A DNA stretch of 14,222 nt, taken from the NCBI GenBank assembly GCA_027296385.1, contig JAPUJD010000267.1:1-14222 (forward strand). Direction: 5' to 3'. The notes under the pieces were generated by a model. It was not told where the DNA came from. It did not search any database and worked only from the letters and a program-made list of their open reading frames with translations. Position numbers and translations under genes: made by a program. The stretch comes from Acidobacteriota bacterium (GTDB lineage: Bacteria > Acidobacteriota > Thermoanaerobaculia > Multivoradales > JAHEKO01). Positions 1 to 6,641 of the stretch are shown one piece after another; the first letter of the stretch is position 1; each line of letters opens with the position of its first letter.

Positions 1-2
1 TC

Positions 3-284
3 GTCGACGACGTGTTCGACACCGGCCACACCATCCAGGCTCTGATCGAGCACTTGAGAGAAAAAGTCCGGCGCAACCTGCCGGGTGAGATCCGCGTGGC
101 GGTGCCGTACTACAAGCCGACGCGCAATCGGACCGAGCTCGTACCCGACTACTTTCTGCACCAGACCGAGCAGTGGATCAAGTTCCCGTACTCGTTGGAA
201 GGCCTCACTCGAGAGGAGATCCAGCAGCACCGGCCGGGGATCTGGGAAGTGCTCGAGGGGTCTGTGAGAGAAGAGACGGGGTAA
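3..284 (+). CDS. Phosphoribosyltransferase, C-terminal part (5' truncated by window edge)
   Basis: This is the last 93 residues of a type I phosphoribosyltransferase whose N-terminus lies upstream of the window. The reading frame is open from base 3 and begins directly in the PRPP-binding loop, VDDVFDTGHT, which has the acidic pair and the T-G-x-T phosphate loop of active enzymes. Then come a conserved VAVPYYKPTRNRTE segment and a PDYFLHQTEQWIKFPYSLEGL tail. The family (hypoxanthine/xanthine-type, similar to COG2236) transfers phosphoribose from PRPP to a purine base in the cytoplasm; the exact base cannot be read from sequence. The stop is TAA at 282-284, and the next gene, a clear paralogue, starts 4 bases later, so the two are surely cotranscribed. 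The GTG at 12 falls inside the PRPP loop and cannot be the real start. Confidence 0.85.
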   Translation, partial: VDDVFDTGHTIQALIEHLREKVRRNLPGEIRVAVPYYKPTRNRTELVPDYFLHQTEQWIKFPYSLEGLTREEIQQHRPGIWEVLEGSVREETG

Positions 285-288
285 GAGC

Positions 289-864
289 GTGGAGAAACGC
301 TTCATTCGAGAAGAGGATCTGCTCCTAGACTCCTTCCGCCTGGGCGTTAAGGTTTATGAGAGCGGTTTCCGGCCGACCTTCATCGTCGGCATCTGGCGCG
401 GCGGCACCCCGGTCGGCATCGCGGTCCAGGAGTGCCTGCGACACCTGGGAGTGGAGACCGACCACATCTCGATTCGCACCTCGTACCGGGGCATGACCAG
501 CTACGCGACGATGATCGAGCAGGCGGACGAGATCCGGGTCCATGGCACTCGGTACCTGCTGGAGAACCTGAGGGCCGAAGGCGGACTGCTGATCGTCGAC
601 GACGTCTACAACTCCGGGCTGAACGTCAACCGGGTAATCGACCGACTCTCCTACCGAACGAAGCGCAACATGCCGCGCGACGTCCGCGTCGCCGTCCCCT
701 GGTACAAGCCGTCCAACAACCGGACCCAGCGGGTGCCCGACTACTACCTGCACGAGACTGACGAATGGCTGGTCCTGCCCTGGGAGCTGAACGGCCTCAC
801 TGAGGAGGAGATCTACCGGCACAAGCCGTTTCTCGAGTCCATCTTCGCGGAGGCTAGAGGCTAG
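289..864 (+). CDS. Phosphoribosyltransferase (hypoxanthine-type, COG2236-like), diverged second copy
   Basis: A complete 191-residue type I phosphoribosyltransferase, GTG start, likely salvaging a purine base with PRPP. Landmarks: the N-terminal FIVGIWRGGTPVGI strand-loop (residues 31-44, the pyrophosphate-loop region with RGG), SIRTSYRGM (61-69), and the PRPP loop LLIVDDVYNSGLNVN (100-114). From the PRPP loop to the end it aligns without gaps to the preceding partial gene: VAVPWYKP/VAVPYYKP, RVPDYYLHETDEW/LVPDYFLHQTEQW and GLTEEEIYRHKP/GLTREEIQQHRP. The PRPP loop keeps the DD pair, but has N where the upstream copy has D before S/T-G, and N where that copy has T at the loop end, so catalysis or specificity may differ. 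The start is 4 bases after the upstream stop with only a weak purine-rich ribosome site, which suggests translational coupling. Family assignment is strong; substrate is unknown. Confidence 0.87.
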   Translation: MEKRFIREEDLLLDSFRLGVKVYESGFRPTFIVGIWRGGTPVGIAVQECLRHLGVETDHISIRTSYRGMTSYATMIEQADEIRVHGTRYLLENLRAEGGLLIVDDVYNSGLNVNRVIDRLSYRTKRNMPRDVRVAVPWYKPSNNRTQRVPDYYLHETDEWLVLPWELNGLTEEEIYRHKPFLESIFAEARG

Positions 865-903
865 CCGTACGGCAGGCCGGGCGGGAGACACTAGACTAGA
901 CCC
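864..903 (+). promoter_or_regulatory. Intergenic gap with clustered CTAG sites and a possible -10 close to the glycosyltransferase start
   Basis: The 39-base gap holds the palindrome GCCGTACGGC (864-873) and a tandem CTAGACTAGA (891-900). CTAG is scarce elsewhere in the window, yet four copies lie within 854-899, including an exact AGGCTAG doublet (851-864) across the stop codon. TAGACT at 892-897 fits a TAnnnT -10 box and ends 6 bases before the ATG at 904, and no Shine-Dalgarno sequence precedes that ATG. A leaderless transcript is therefore possible. No matching -35 is seen, so this is a weak inference. Confidence 0.2.
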
Positions 904-2046
904 ATGCGAATCGGTGTCAGCGCCCTGGCCCTGCGCAGCCCGCTGGAGAGCCTTGGCTCGGGCATCGCTCGCTACTGCGCCGGTCTTCTCGGGGCCTGGG
1001 CCGAAGACGGCGGTGACCACGAGTTCGTGGTCTGGGTGTCGCCCGGGTTCGAGGAACCGGAGGCCTGGCGCAACCGGCCGCATCTCTCCTTCGAGGTCGC
1101 CGCCGGTCCCTGGTCTCGTCACAAGACCCTCTGGGAGTGGTGGAGCGCCGGATCCGCAGCCCGCGAGACGGGTTGCGACGTCTGGTTCTCGAGCGCTCAC
1201 GCCGTGCCGATGCGATCGCCGGTCCCGACGGTGTTGTCGATTCAAGACCTGTTCACATTCACTCACCCGGAGTTCTACACCCTCAAGCATCGGCTGGTCA
1301 TCGGACGAGCTCTGAAGGGGGCACTGCGGCGGGCCGAGGGCTTCGTCGCCATCAGCCGCCACACCCGGGACGAGCTGGCCCAGCGTTTCGGCATTGCGCC
1401 GGAGCACGTTGCGGTGACGCCCCTCGGTCTCGATGAGCGGATTCGTCCGCTGCCGGCTGCGCAGGTGAGCTCGGCCGAGCTGAAGGCCCTCGGTGTCGGC
1501 GGAGAGAGGTACCTATTGACCCTGAGCACGGTCGAGCCACGCAAGAACCTGCCCCGGCTCTTTGAGGCCTTCGCCCGGGTCGCGGCCGAGGAGCCCGACC
1601 TGCGGCTCGTCGTCGCCGGCCGCCGCGGTTGGAAGACGGCGCCGATCTACCGCCGCCCGTCTGAGCTCGCCATCGCCGATCGCGTCGACTTCGTGGGCTA
1701 CGTGCCGGACGTCGACCTACCCAAGCTCTTCGCCCGCTGCCAGGTCTTCGTGCTGCCGTCGATCATCGAGGGCTTCGGCCTGCCGCTGCTCGAAGCGATG
1801 GCCTTTGGCGCTCCGGTCGCTTGCAGTCACGCCGGATCGCTGCGCGAGGTGGGCGGCGACGTCCCGAGCTACTTTGATCCCCTGGACGTGGAGGCGATGG
1901 CGACCGCTATCCGGGCTCGGCTGGGCTCGGACGAATCGCGCGAGGAAGCGGCCGCACGCGGCCGGCGGCGAGCCGAGCGTTTCTCCTGGGCCGACACCGC
2001 GGCGCGGACCCTCGAAGCGTTGGTAAGCGCCGGAGGCGGCGCGTGA
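904..2046 (+). CDS. GT4-type glycosyltransferase
   Basis: A 380-residue retaining glycosyltransferase of the GT4 (GT-B fold) family, expected to move a sugar from a nucleotide-sugar donor to a lipid-linked glycan on the cytoplasmic face of the inner membrane. The N-terminal acceptor domain starts MRIGVSALALRSP and has the glycine loop SLGSGIARY (16-24). VLSIQDLFTFTHPEFY (110-125) is the usual Ix-D-L segment. The C-terminal donor domain begins near LLTLSTVEPRKNLPRLFEAF (204-223); R213 and K214 are the expected phosphate contacts. The EX7E motif is E289-GFGLPLL-E297. Length is normal. There is no Shine-Dalgarno sequence before the ATG (see the gap upstream). Its stop overlaps the next glycosyltransferase by 4 bases (GTGA). 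Donor and acceptor cannot be predicted. Confidence 0.9.
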   Translation: MRIGVSALALRSPLESLGSGIARYCAGLLGAWAEDGGDHEFVVWVSPGFEEPEAWRNRPHLSFEVAAGPWSRHKTLWEWWSAGSAARETGCDVWFSSAHAVPMRSPVPTVLSIQDLFTFTHPEFYTLKHRLVIGRALKGALRRAEGFVAISRHTRDELAQRFGIAPEHVAVTPLGLDERIRPLPAAQVSSAELKALGVGGERYLLTLSTVEPRKNLPRLFEAFARVAAEEPDLRLVVAGRRGWKTAPIYRRPSELAIADRVDFVGYVPDVDLPKLFARCQVFVLPSIIEGFGLPLLEAMAFGAPVACSHAGSLREVGGDVPSYFDPLDVEAMATAIRARLGSDESREEAAARGRRRAERFSWADTAARTLEALVSAGGGA

Positions 2047-3107
2047 GAGTGGTTCAGGTAGTCGCCGACGGACGGCCCGGGGGCGGCACCGTGATGGTGC
2101 TGGCGCTGGTCGAGCACCTTCTGGGAAGGGGTGTCGCGACCGGCCTCGTCACCGACGCCGGTTCCCACGCCGCGGCGCGCGGCCGGGAGCTCGGCGCCGA
2201 GGTGGCCGAGATCCCGTTCTTCTCGCCGTTGACGGCGTCGAGGCGCCTGAGCGCCGAGCTCGATCTGCTGCGGCCCGAGATCGTGCACGCCCATGGCAGC
2301 CGGGCCGGGTTTCACCTGGCGCCGTGGAGCTCCCGCCATCCGACGGTCGCGACCCACTACACCGTGCACGGCTACCACTTCCATCACCGCTGGTGGCTGC
2401 GGCGCATGGTCGGCCGGTGGGCGGAGCGGCGAGCCGGCCGACAGCTGGGCTCGGTCGTACACGTCTGCGACTATGACCGGAAGTTGGCCGAGTCCGGGGG
2501 TCTGGTGGCCCGAGCGACGCCCCGCCGGGTAATCTACAACGGTGTCGATACCGACGCCTTGCCGCCGCGCCAACCCCCAGAGTCGCCCAGAGTCGTGTTC
2601 GTCGGACGTCTCGTGCCCCAGAAGGCCCCGGAGCTTATCGCGGCCATCGCCAGTGAGCTGGTGGCGGCGGGCCTCGAGGTCACGATCGTTGGTGGGGGGG
2701 ACAAAGAAGCGGTGGTGCACGACCTTCTGCGCTCGGAGCTCGACGACGGACTCCTCACGCTGACCGGAAGCGTTGACCGCGCGCGAGCCCTGGCGGAGCT
2801 GGCTCACTCCTCGGTGCTGGTGCTTCCTTCACGCTGGGAGGGACTCCCGGTCGTGCTGCTGGAAGCCTTGGCGCTCGGCGTCCCGGTGGTGGCTGCCTCG
2901 GTGGGTGGCGTGCCGGAGATCGTCACCAGCTCAGCGATCGGAGCTCTCGTCGAAGAGCGGGATCCCGCGTCTTTCGTTCGCGCCGTGCACAGAGTACTGG
3001 CAGGCTCGGAGGGCAACGGTGGCAGGCGCAGCGAGCGGCAGCGGGCGCTGAAGGCGTTCTCGCTGGAGCGTTGCACCCGCCGCTACCGCGAACTCTATGG
3101 AATCTGA
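2043..3107 (+). CDS. GT4-type glycosyltransferase
   Basis: A 354-residue GT4 glycosyltransferase. The N-terminal domain begins MRVVQVVADGRPGGGTVMVL, with the glycine-rich loop typical of the N-terminal nucleotide-fold domain, followed by EIVHAHGSRAGF (79-90). The donor domain starts at VVFVGRLVPQKAPELIAAI (184-202), with R189 and K194 as likely phosphate contacts, then TIVGGGDKE (214-222) and SRWEGLPVVLLEALALGVPVV (263-283). The EX7E pair is E266 and E274. The start is GTG at 2043, overlapping the upstream TGA, and a good GGAGG site sits at 2032-2036, 6 bases ahead. Its end overlaps the following hydrolase gene by 11 bases. It is closer in style to capsule/teichoic-type GT4 enzymes (GLPVVLLEA) than to the preceding gene (GFGLPLLEA), so it is not a recent duplicate. 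Sugar specificity is unknown. Confidence 0.9.
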   Translation: MRVVQVVADGRPGGGTVMVLALVEHLLGRGVATGLVTDAGSHAAARGRELGAEVAEIPFFSPLTASRRLSAELDLLRPEIVHAHGSRAGFHLAPWSSRHPTVATHYTVHGYHFHHRWWLRRMVGRWAERRAGRQLGSVVHVCDYDRKLAESGGLVARATPRRVIYNGVDTDALPPRQPPESPRVVFVGRLVPQKAPELIAAIASELVAAGLEVTIVGGGDKEAVVHDLLRSELDDGLLTLTGSVDRARALAELAHSSVLVLPSRWEGLPVVLLEALALGVPVVAASVGGVPEIVTSSAIGALVEERDPASFVRAVHRVLAGSEGNGGRRSERQRALKAFSLERCTRRYRELYGI

Positions 3108-4026
3108 CGGCCAATCCTCTTCGCCGACATACCATTCGATCTCTGCCCTGACCGAGCGTTGGTTGGCGCGGGGCCGCCACGAGACGGTGGACGGCCTCAG
3201 CCTGTTCGTGGTCGAAGCCGGGCCCGAGCGAGGCCCGCCGATTCTGCTGCTACACGGCTTTCCGTCCTGGTCTGTCGACTACCACCGGGTCCTCGATCGG
3301 CTGGCGACCAGGCACCGGGTCATCGTGCACGACCATCCCGGCTTCGGGTTCTCCAGCAAGCCGGCCGAGTACTCCTATTCGCTGCTCGAACAGGCGCAGT
3401 TCGCGCTGCGGCTCTGGCACAAGCTAGGAGTCCGGCGCGGGCATCTGGTGGCGCACGACTACGGCACCAGCATCGCGACGGAGCTGCTAGCGCTACGCGA
3501 GCGCGATCTGCTACCCATGCACCTCACGGGGATCACGCTGTCGAACGGCAGCGTCTACCTTGACCTGGCAAAGCTTCGCCTCTCACAGCGTCTGGTGCGC
3601 TCGCGCTGGCTGGGCCCGGCCTTCGGGCGGTTGCTCTATCGCGGCTACTTCCTGCGGGTCATGCGGCGGCTGTGGGCTGATCCTGGCGCCGCTTCGGCGG
3701 AGGACCTGGCCGCGATCTGGGATGGCGTCGTTCATGCCGACGGCCGCCGCCGAGCGCATCAGCTCGCCGGCTATCTCGACGAGCGGCAGCGCTTCGCCGA
3801 GCGGTGGCACGGCGCCGTCCGGCGCTTGGACCTACCGCTGCACGTGCTGTGGGGGCGCCAGGACCCGGTCGCCAGTCCAGCGATCGCAAAGCGTCTGGCG
3901 GCTCAGGCGCCTGACGCCAAGCTGACCTGGCTCGACGACGTTGGCCACTACCCTATGCTCGAGGCCCCGCACCGCTGGGCCGAAGCCGTCTTGGAGACCG
4001 TCGAAAAGCCGGGCCTCTTCGCCTAG
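3097..4026 (+). CDS. Alpha/beta hydrolase, MEST/haloalkane dehalogenase-like (Asp nucleophile)
   Basis: A 309-residue cytoplasmic alpha/beta-hydrolase with no signal peptide. The oxyanion segment is LLLHGFPSWSVDY (50-62). The nucleophile elbow is VAHDYGTS with D121, an aspartate as in haloalkane dehalogenases, epoxide hydrolases and the MEST proteins, rather than the serine of esterases. D256 (WGRQDPV) is the likely acid and H284 (VGHYPMLEAP) the base. Several signatures recall vertebrate MEST from memory: DHPGFGFSSKP, HDYG, a LSNG segment after the elbow, a D-G-rich cap, and the ER-RW pair near residues 229-235. The true substrate is unknown and need not be halogenated. It overlaps the upstream glycosyltransferase by 11 bases and has no Shine-Dalgarno sequence, so it is probably translated by coupling. 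The stop TAG lies inside a 15-base repeat (4023-4037). Confidence 0.85.
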   Translation: MESDGQSSSPTYHSISALTERWLARGRHETVDGLSLFVVEAGPERGPPILLLHGFPSWSVDYHRVLDRLATRHRVIVHDHPGFGFSSKPAEYSYSLLEQAQFALRLWHKLGVRRGHLVAHDYGTSIATELLALRERDLLPMHLTGITLSNGSVYLDLAKLRLSQRLVRSRWLGPAFGRLLYRGYFLRVMRRLWADPGAASAEDLAAIWDGVVHADGRRRAHQLAGYLDERQRFAERWHGAVRRLDLPLHVLWGRQDPVASPAIAKRLAAQAPDAKLTWLDDVGHYPMLEAPHRWAEAVLETVEKPGLFA

Positions 4027-4037
4027 TGTCCCGTGCG
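4023..4037 (+). repeat. 15-base dispersed repeat, copy 1 (CTAGTGTCCCGTGCG)
   Basis: This sequence is exactly repeated at 11715-11729 in the same orientation. Here it covers the hydrolase stop codon and the first bases of the convergent gap. Similarity stops sharply on both sides. CTAG-containing words are rare in this DNA. It may be the end of a short inserted element or chance. The rest of the 63-base gap (4027-4089) between the convergent operons shows no convincing hairpin-plus-U-run terminator for either side. Confidence 0.45.
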
Positions 4038-4089
4038 GCCTTGGTCCTCCCATGCTGGTCTGCCATCGGGTAACGGCGGTTCGGAGCTG

Positions 4090-5517
4090 CTAGTAGGCGT
4101 TATGCCGTAGTCCGTGGCGTAGCGTCATCCACAGGATCTTGATGTCGAGCTTCAGCGACCAGTTTTCGATGTAGTAGAGGTCGTACTGCAACCGCTTCTT
4201 GATCGAGGTGTTGCCGCGCCAGCCGTGGACCTGGGCCCAGCCGGTGATGCCGGACTTGACTTTGTGGCGCATCATGTACTGCGGAAGTCTTTCCTTGAAC
4301 TCCTGCACGAAGGCCGGACGCTCCGGACGGGGACCGACGATAGACATGTTGCCCTTGACGACGTTCCACAGCTGCGGCAGTTCGTCGATCGACCAGTGGC
4401 GAATGAAGGCTCCGACGCGGGTGCGGCGCGGGTCGTCCTTAGTCGCCCAAACCGGCCCGGTCGAGGACTCGGCTCCGACGCGCATCGAGCGCAGCTTGAG
4501 GATCTGGAAAGAACGTCGGTCGAGGCCCATTCGCTCCTGGTGGTAGAAGATCGGACCGCGATCCTCGATCCAGATGGCCAGTGCGATCAGCGGGAAGAAG
4601 GGCAGCAGCAGCAATAGCGCCGAGCTCGAGATGGCGAGGTCGAGACTGCGCTTGACCAACGTTCCCCAGCCCTGCAGCGGCACCTGCGACAGGTTGATGA
4701 CCGGGGTGCCGTCGAGATCCTCGAGTTTGGCCTGCAGCGTCGCGTATTGCAGGACGTCGGGGACGAGCCGGATCTCGACGCATTCTCGAGCCACGGCCTG
4801 CAGGACGCGCATGGTCTTCTTGTGAGCTTCGACCGGCAAGGCAACGAATACCTGATCGATCTTCTGCTCCGCGAGGACGTCCTTCACAGCCTCGAGGGTG
4901 CCCAGGACCCGCAAGCCCTCAAAGCTCAGATTGGCCTTGCCGGGGTCGTCGTCCAGGAAGCCCGCGACCTGGAAGCCGAAGTCGCGGTGTCCGAGAAGTT
5001 TCTTCGCTACCTCCTTGCCGAGGGCTCCGGCGCCGACCACGAGGATTCGCTGCAGGCCTTGCCCCGAGAGGTGGAAACGCCGCAGGACGGCGCGAATGAT
5101 GTTGCGAACCGCGATGGCGAACGGCACGTTGAGACCGGCGAGCATGGCCATGAACAGGCGGCTGTAGCCGAAGATCGCATAGGGGACGCCCGGCTTGGCT
5201 GGCGGTCTTGCCCACACCACGGTGAAGGCGAGCAGCAGCGACGCCAGGATGATGGCGATGACTAGATTGATGCCCTCCTCTGCCCGACTTCGCCCACGCT
5301 GGACCTGGTAGAGCCCGTGGAAGTAGAAGACGATCGGCCAGATCACCAGGATTATCGGCAGCAGGACCAGGTAGCGACTGAACTCGGGCTGATCGACCGC
5401 AGCGAAGATGCCGGTCTCGAAACGCAGGTGCCAGGCGGCGAAGAAGGCGCCGGCGGTGGCGACGAGGTCGCCCATCAGGTAGATGGCGGTCGTAATTTTT
5501 TGGCGGTGACGAATCAC
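4090..5517 (-). CDS. Polyprenyl-phosphate sugar-1-phosphate transferase (WcaJ/EpsL/WbaP-type initiating enzyme)
   Basis: A 475-residue integral membrane enzyme that starts polysaccharide synthesis by moving hexose-1-phosphate from a UDP-sugar to undecaprenyl phosphate. It has about four N-terminal membrane helices (near 12-30, 49-69, 84-103, 119-138). A Rossmann-like domain follows, with VGAGALGKEVAKKLLG (161-176) and VAGFLDDDPGK (184-194). The C-terminal catalytic domain (PF02397 type) opens with KRSLDL (289-294) and a hydrophobic re-entrant segment (295-316), then QERMGLDRRSFQILKLRSM (327-345), DELPQLWNVVKGNMSIVGPR (378-397) and GWRGNTSIKKRLQYDLYYI (432-450). Key residues look intact. The GWRG tail and three-part layout favour a glucose-type enzyme, but galactose or an N-acetyl sugar is possible. 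The GTG start overlaps the upstream TGA by 4 bases and has AGGA 7 bases before it. It is the last gene of the minus-strand operon. Confidence 0.93.
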   Translation of the reverse strand: MIRHRQKITTAIYLMGDLVATAGAFFAAWHLRFETGIFAAVDQPEFSRYLVLLPIILVIWPIVFYFHGLYQVQRGRSRAEEGINLVIAIILASLLLAFTVVWARPPAKPGVPYAIFGYSRLFMAMLAGLNVPFAIAVRNIIRAVLRRFHLSGQGLQRILVVGAGALGKEVAKKLLGHRDFGFQVAGFLDDDPGKANLSFEGLRVLGTLEAVKDVLAEQKIDQVFVALPVEAHKKTMRVLQAVARECVEIRLVPDVLQYATLQAKLEDLDGTPVINLSQVPLQGWGTLVKRSLDLAISSSALLLLLPFFPLIALAIWIEDRGPIFYHQERMGLDRRSFQILKLRSMRVGAESSTGPVWATKDDPRRTRVGAFIRHWSIDELPQLWNVVKGNMSIVGPRPERPAFVQEFKERLPQYMMRHKVKSGITGWAQVHGWRGNTSIKKRLQYDLYYIENWSLKLDIKILWMTLRHGLRHNAY

Positions 5518-6641
5518 GAAGGCTTCCTGTAGGCCTCTTCCAGGAACTGCCTAAGTTGTCGCCGAAAGTCGCTAATCGAGAAGCTCTCGGCCCGTTCTCT
5601 CAGGTCCAAGGAATTGGAACGCATGTTCCGCGATTTGTCAATCGCGGCGGCCATGGCGGTGGGATCGGCGTCTCCCTCGTAGAGCACCCCGTGGCGACCG
5701 GATTCGACGATGTCCATCACGCCGCCGCGACCCTGTGCCGCCACCGGGCAGCCGCAGGCCAGGGCTTCGACCGCCGAAATGCCGAAGTCCTCGACTCCCG
5801 GCTGGACGAAGCAGGCGGCTCGCCGGTATAGATCGCGTAGGGCCTCGGCCTCGATTCCGCCGAGGAAGCGAACCTGCGCTCCTCCCTGGCGCGCGGCTTG
5901 GCGCTCCAGCCTGACCTGTTCCGGGCCGCTGCCCACGACCCGCAACTCGAGACCCAGCTCGCGGCAGGCGGCGACTGCTACGTCGATCCTCTTGTATGGG
6001 GCGAGGGCCGAGACGAAGAGACAGAAATCCTCGCGCGCGACCCTCGGGTCGGGGGTAAAGAACTCGGTGTCCACCGGCGGGTGCAGTACCGTGGCCGAGC
6101 GGTTGTAGTATTTCCCGATCCGCCGGGCGACGAAGCTCGAGTTGGCCAGGTAGTGATCGACGCGATGAGCGGTCGCGGCATCCCAGCGGCGCAGACGCCG
6201 CAGAAGCCTGCGCCGCAGCGCGGCCACCGGGCCGTTCTGGCGCGGGAAATAGGCTCTCTCCTGGTCCCAGGCATAGCGCATGGGAGTGTGGCAATAGCAC
6301 ACGTGCACCGAGCCCTCGGGTTTGAGCACGCTCTTGGCCACGGCGTGGCTGGAGCTGACCACCAGCTCGCAGGCCGGTAGCCGCAGTCGTTCCACGGCCC
6401 ACGGGTAGAGCGGCAGGTAGTGGCGGTAGCGCCTGCGCACGAGCGGTGCGTGCTGCAGAACGCTCGTGTGGATCGCATGCGCTTCGAGCTCGGCGCTGAC
6501 CGAGCCTGGGAAGTGGAAAAGGGTGTAGAGCGGAGCCGACGGATACTCGCGCGCGATTTGCTCGAGGACCTTCTCGCCGCCGCGCATGCCGGTCAACCAG
6601 TCGTGGACGAGGACCGCCGGCAGCCTCTGGCCGGCGCTCAC
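5514..6641 (-). CDS. GT4-type glycosyltransferase, WbaZ-like
   Basis: A 375-residue GT4 enzyme. The N-terminus AVLVHDWLTGMRGGEKVLEQI (9-29) and the block CYCHTPMRYAWDQ (115-127) are hallmarks of the WbaZ-like subgroup, often annotated as mannosyl- or rhamnosyltransferases of O-antigen and exopolysaccharide loci. The donor domain runs from FVSALAPYKRIDVAVAAC (209-226), with K217/R218 as likely phosphate contacts, through VVGSGPE to VEDFGISAVEALACGCPVAA (283-302). The EX7E pair is E284 and E292. The protein should act at the inner face of the cytoplasmic membrane. Both ends are GTGA overlaps: the GTG start at 6641 with the upstream glycosyltransferase and the TGA at 5514 with the sugar phosphotransferase. 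This arrangement places it beside the initiating enzyme, so it may add an early sugar; that order is only inference. Confidence 0.9.
   Translation of the reverse strand: MSAGQRLPAVLVHDWLTGMRGGEKVLEQIAREYPSAPLYTLFHFPGSVSAELEAHAIHTSVLQHAPLVRRRYRHYLPLYPWAVERLRLPACELVVSSSHAVAKSVLKPEGSVHVCYCHTPMRYAWDQERAYFPRQNGPVAALRRRLLRRLRRWDAATAHRVDHYLANSSFVARRIGKYYNRSATVLHPPVDTEFFTPDPRVAREDFCLFVSALAPYKRIDVAVAACRELGLELRVVGSGPEQVRLERQAARQGGAQVRFLGGIEAEALRDLYRRAACFVQPGVEDFGISAVEALACGCPVAAQGRGGVMDIVESGRHGVLYEGDADPTAMAAAIDKSRNMRSNSLDLRERAESFSISDFRRQLRQFLEEAYRKPS

Noticed and set aside
864..873. Palindrome GCCGTACGGC considered as a stand-alone operator
   Set aside because: Ten-base palindromes should occur about fourteen times by chance in a window of this length, and nothing else supports this one.
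325..1407. Long open frame of 360 codons on the minus strand
   Set aside because: It lies opposite two well-supported genes (phosphoribosyltransferase and GT4), has a low-complexity Arg/Gly/Val/Asp-rich translation and no recognisable motif. It is an antisense shadow of GC-rich codons.
2694..2700. Run of seven G inside a glycosyltransferase gene, considered as a phase-variation tract
   Set aside because: It encodes the conserved VGGGD segment, is short, and is expected in DNA this rich in GC.
4027..4089. Expected bidirectional terminator between convergent operons
   Set aside because: No stem of useful length followed by a U-run was found on either strand; termination may be Rho-dependent or the operons may overlap in transcript.
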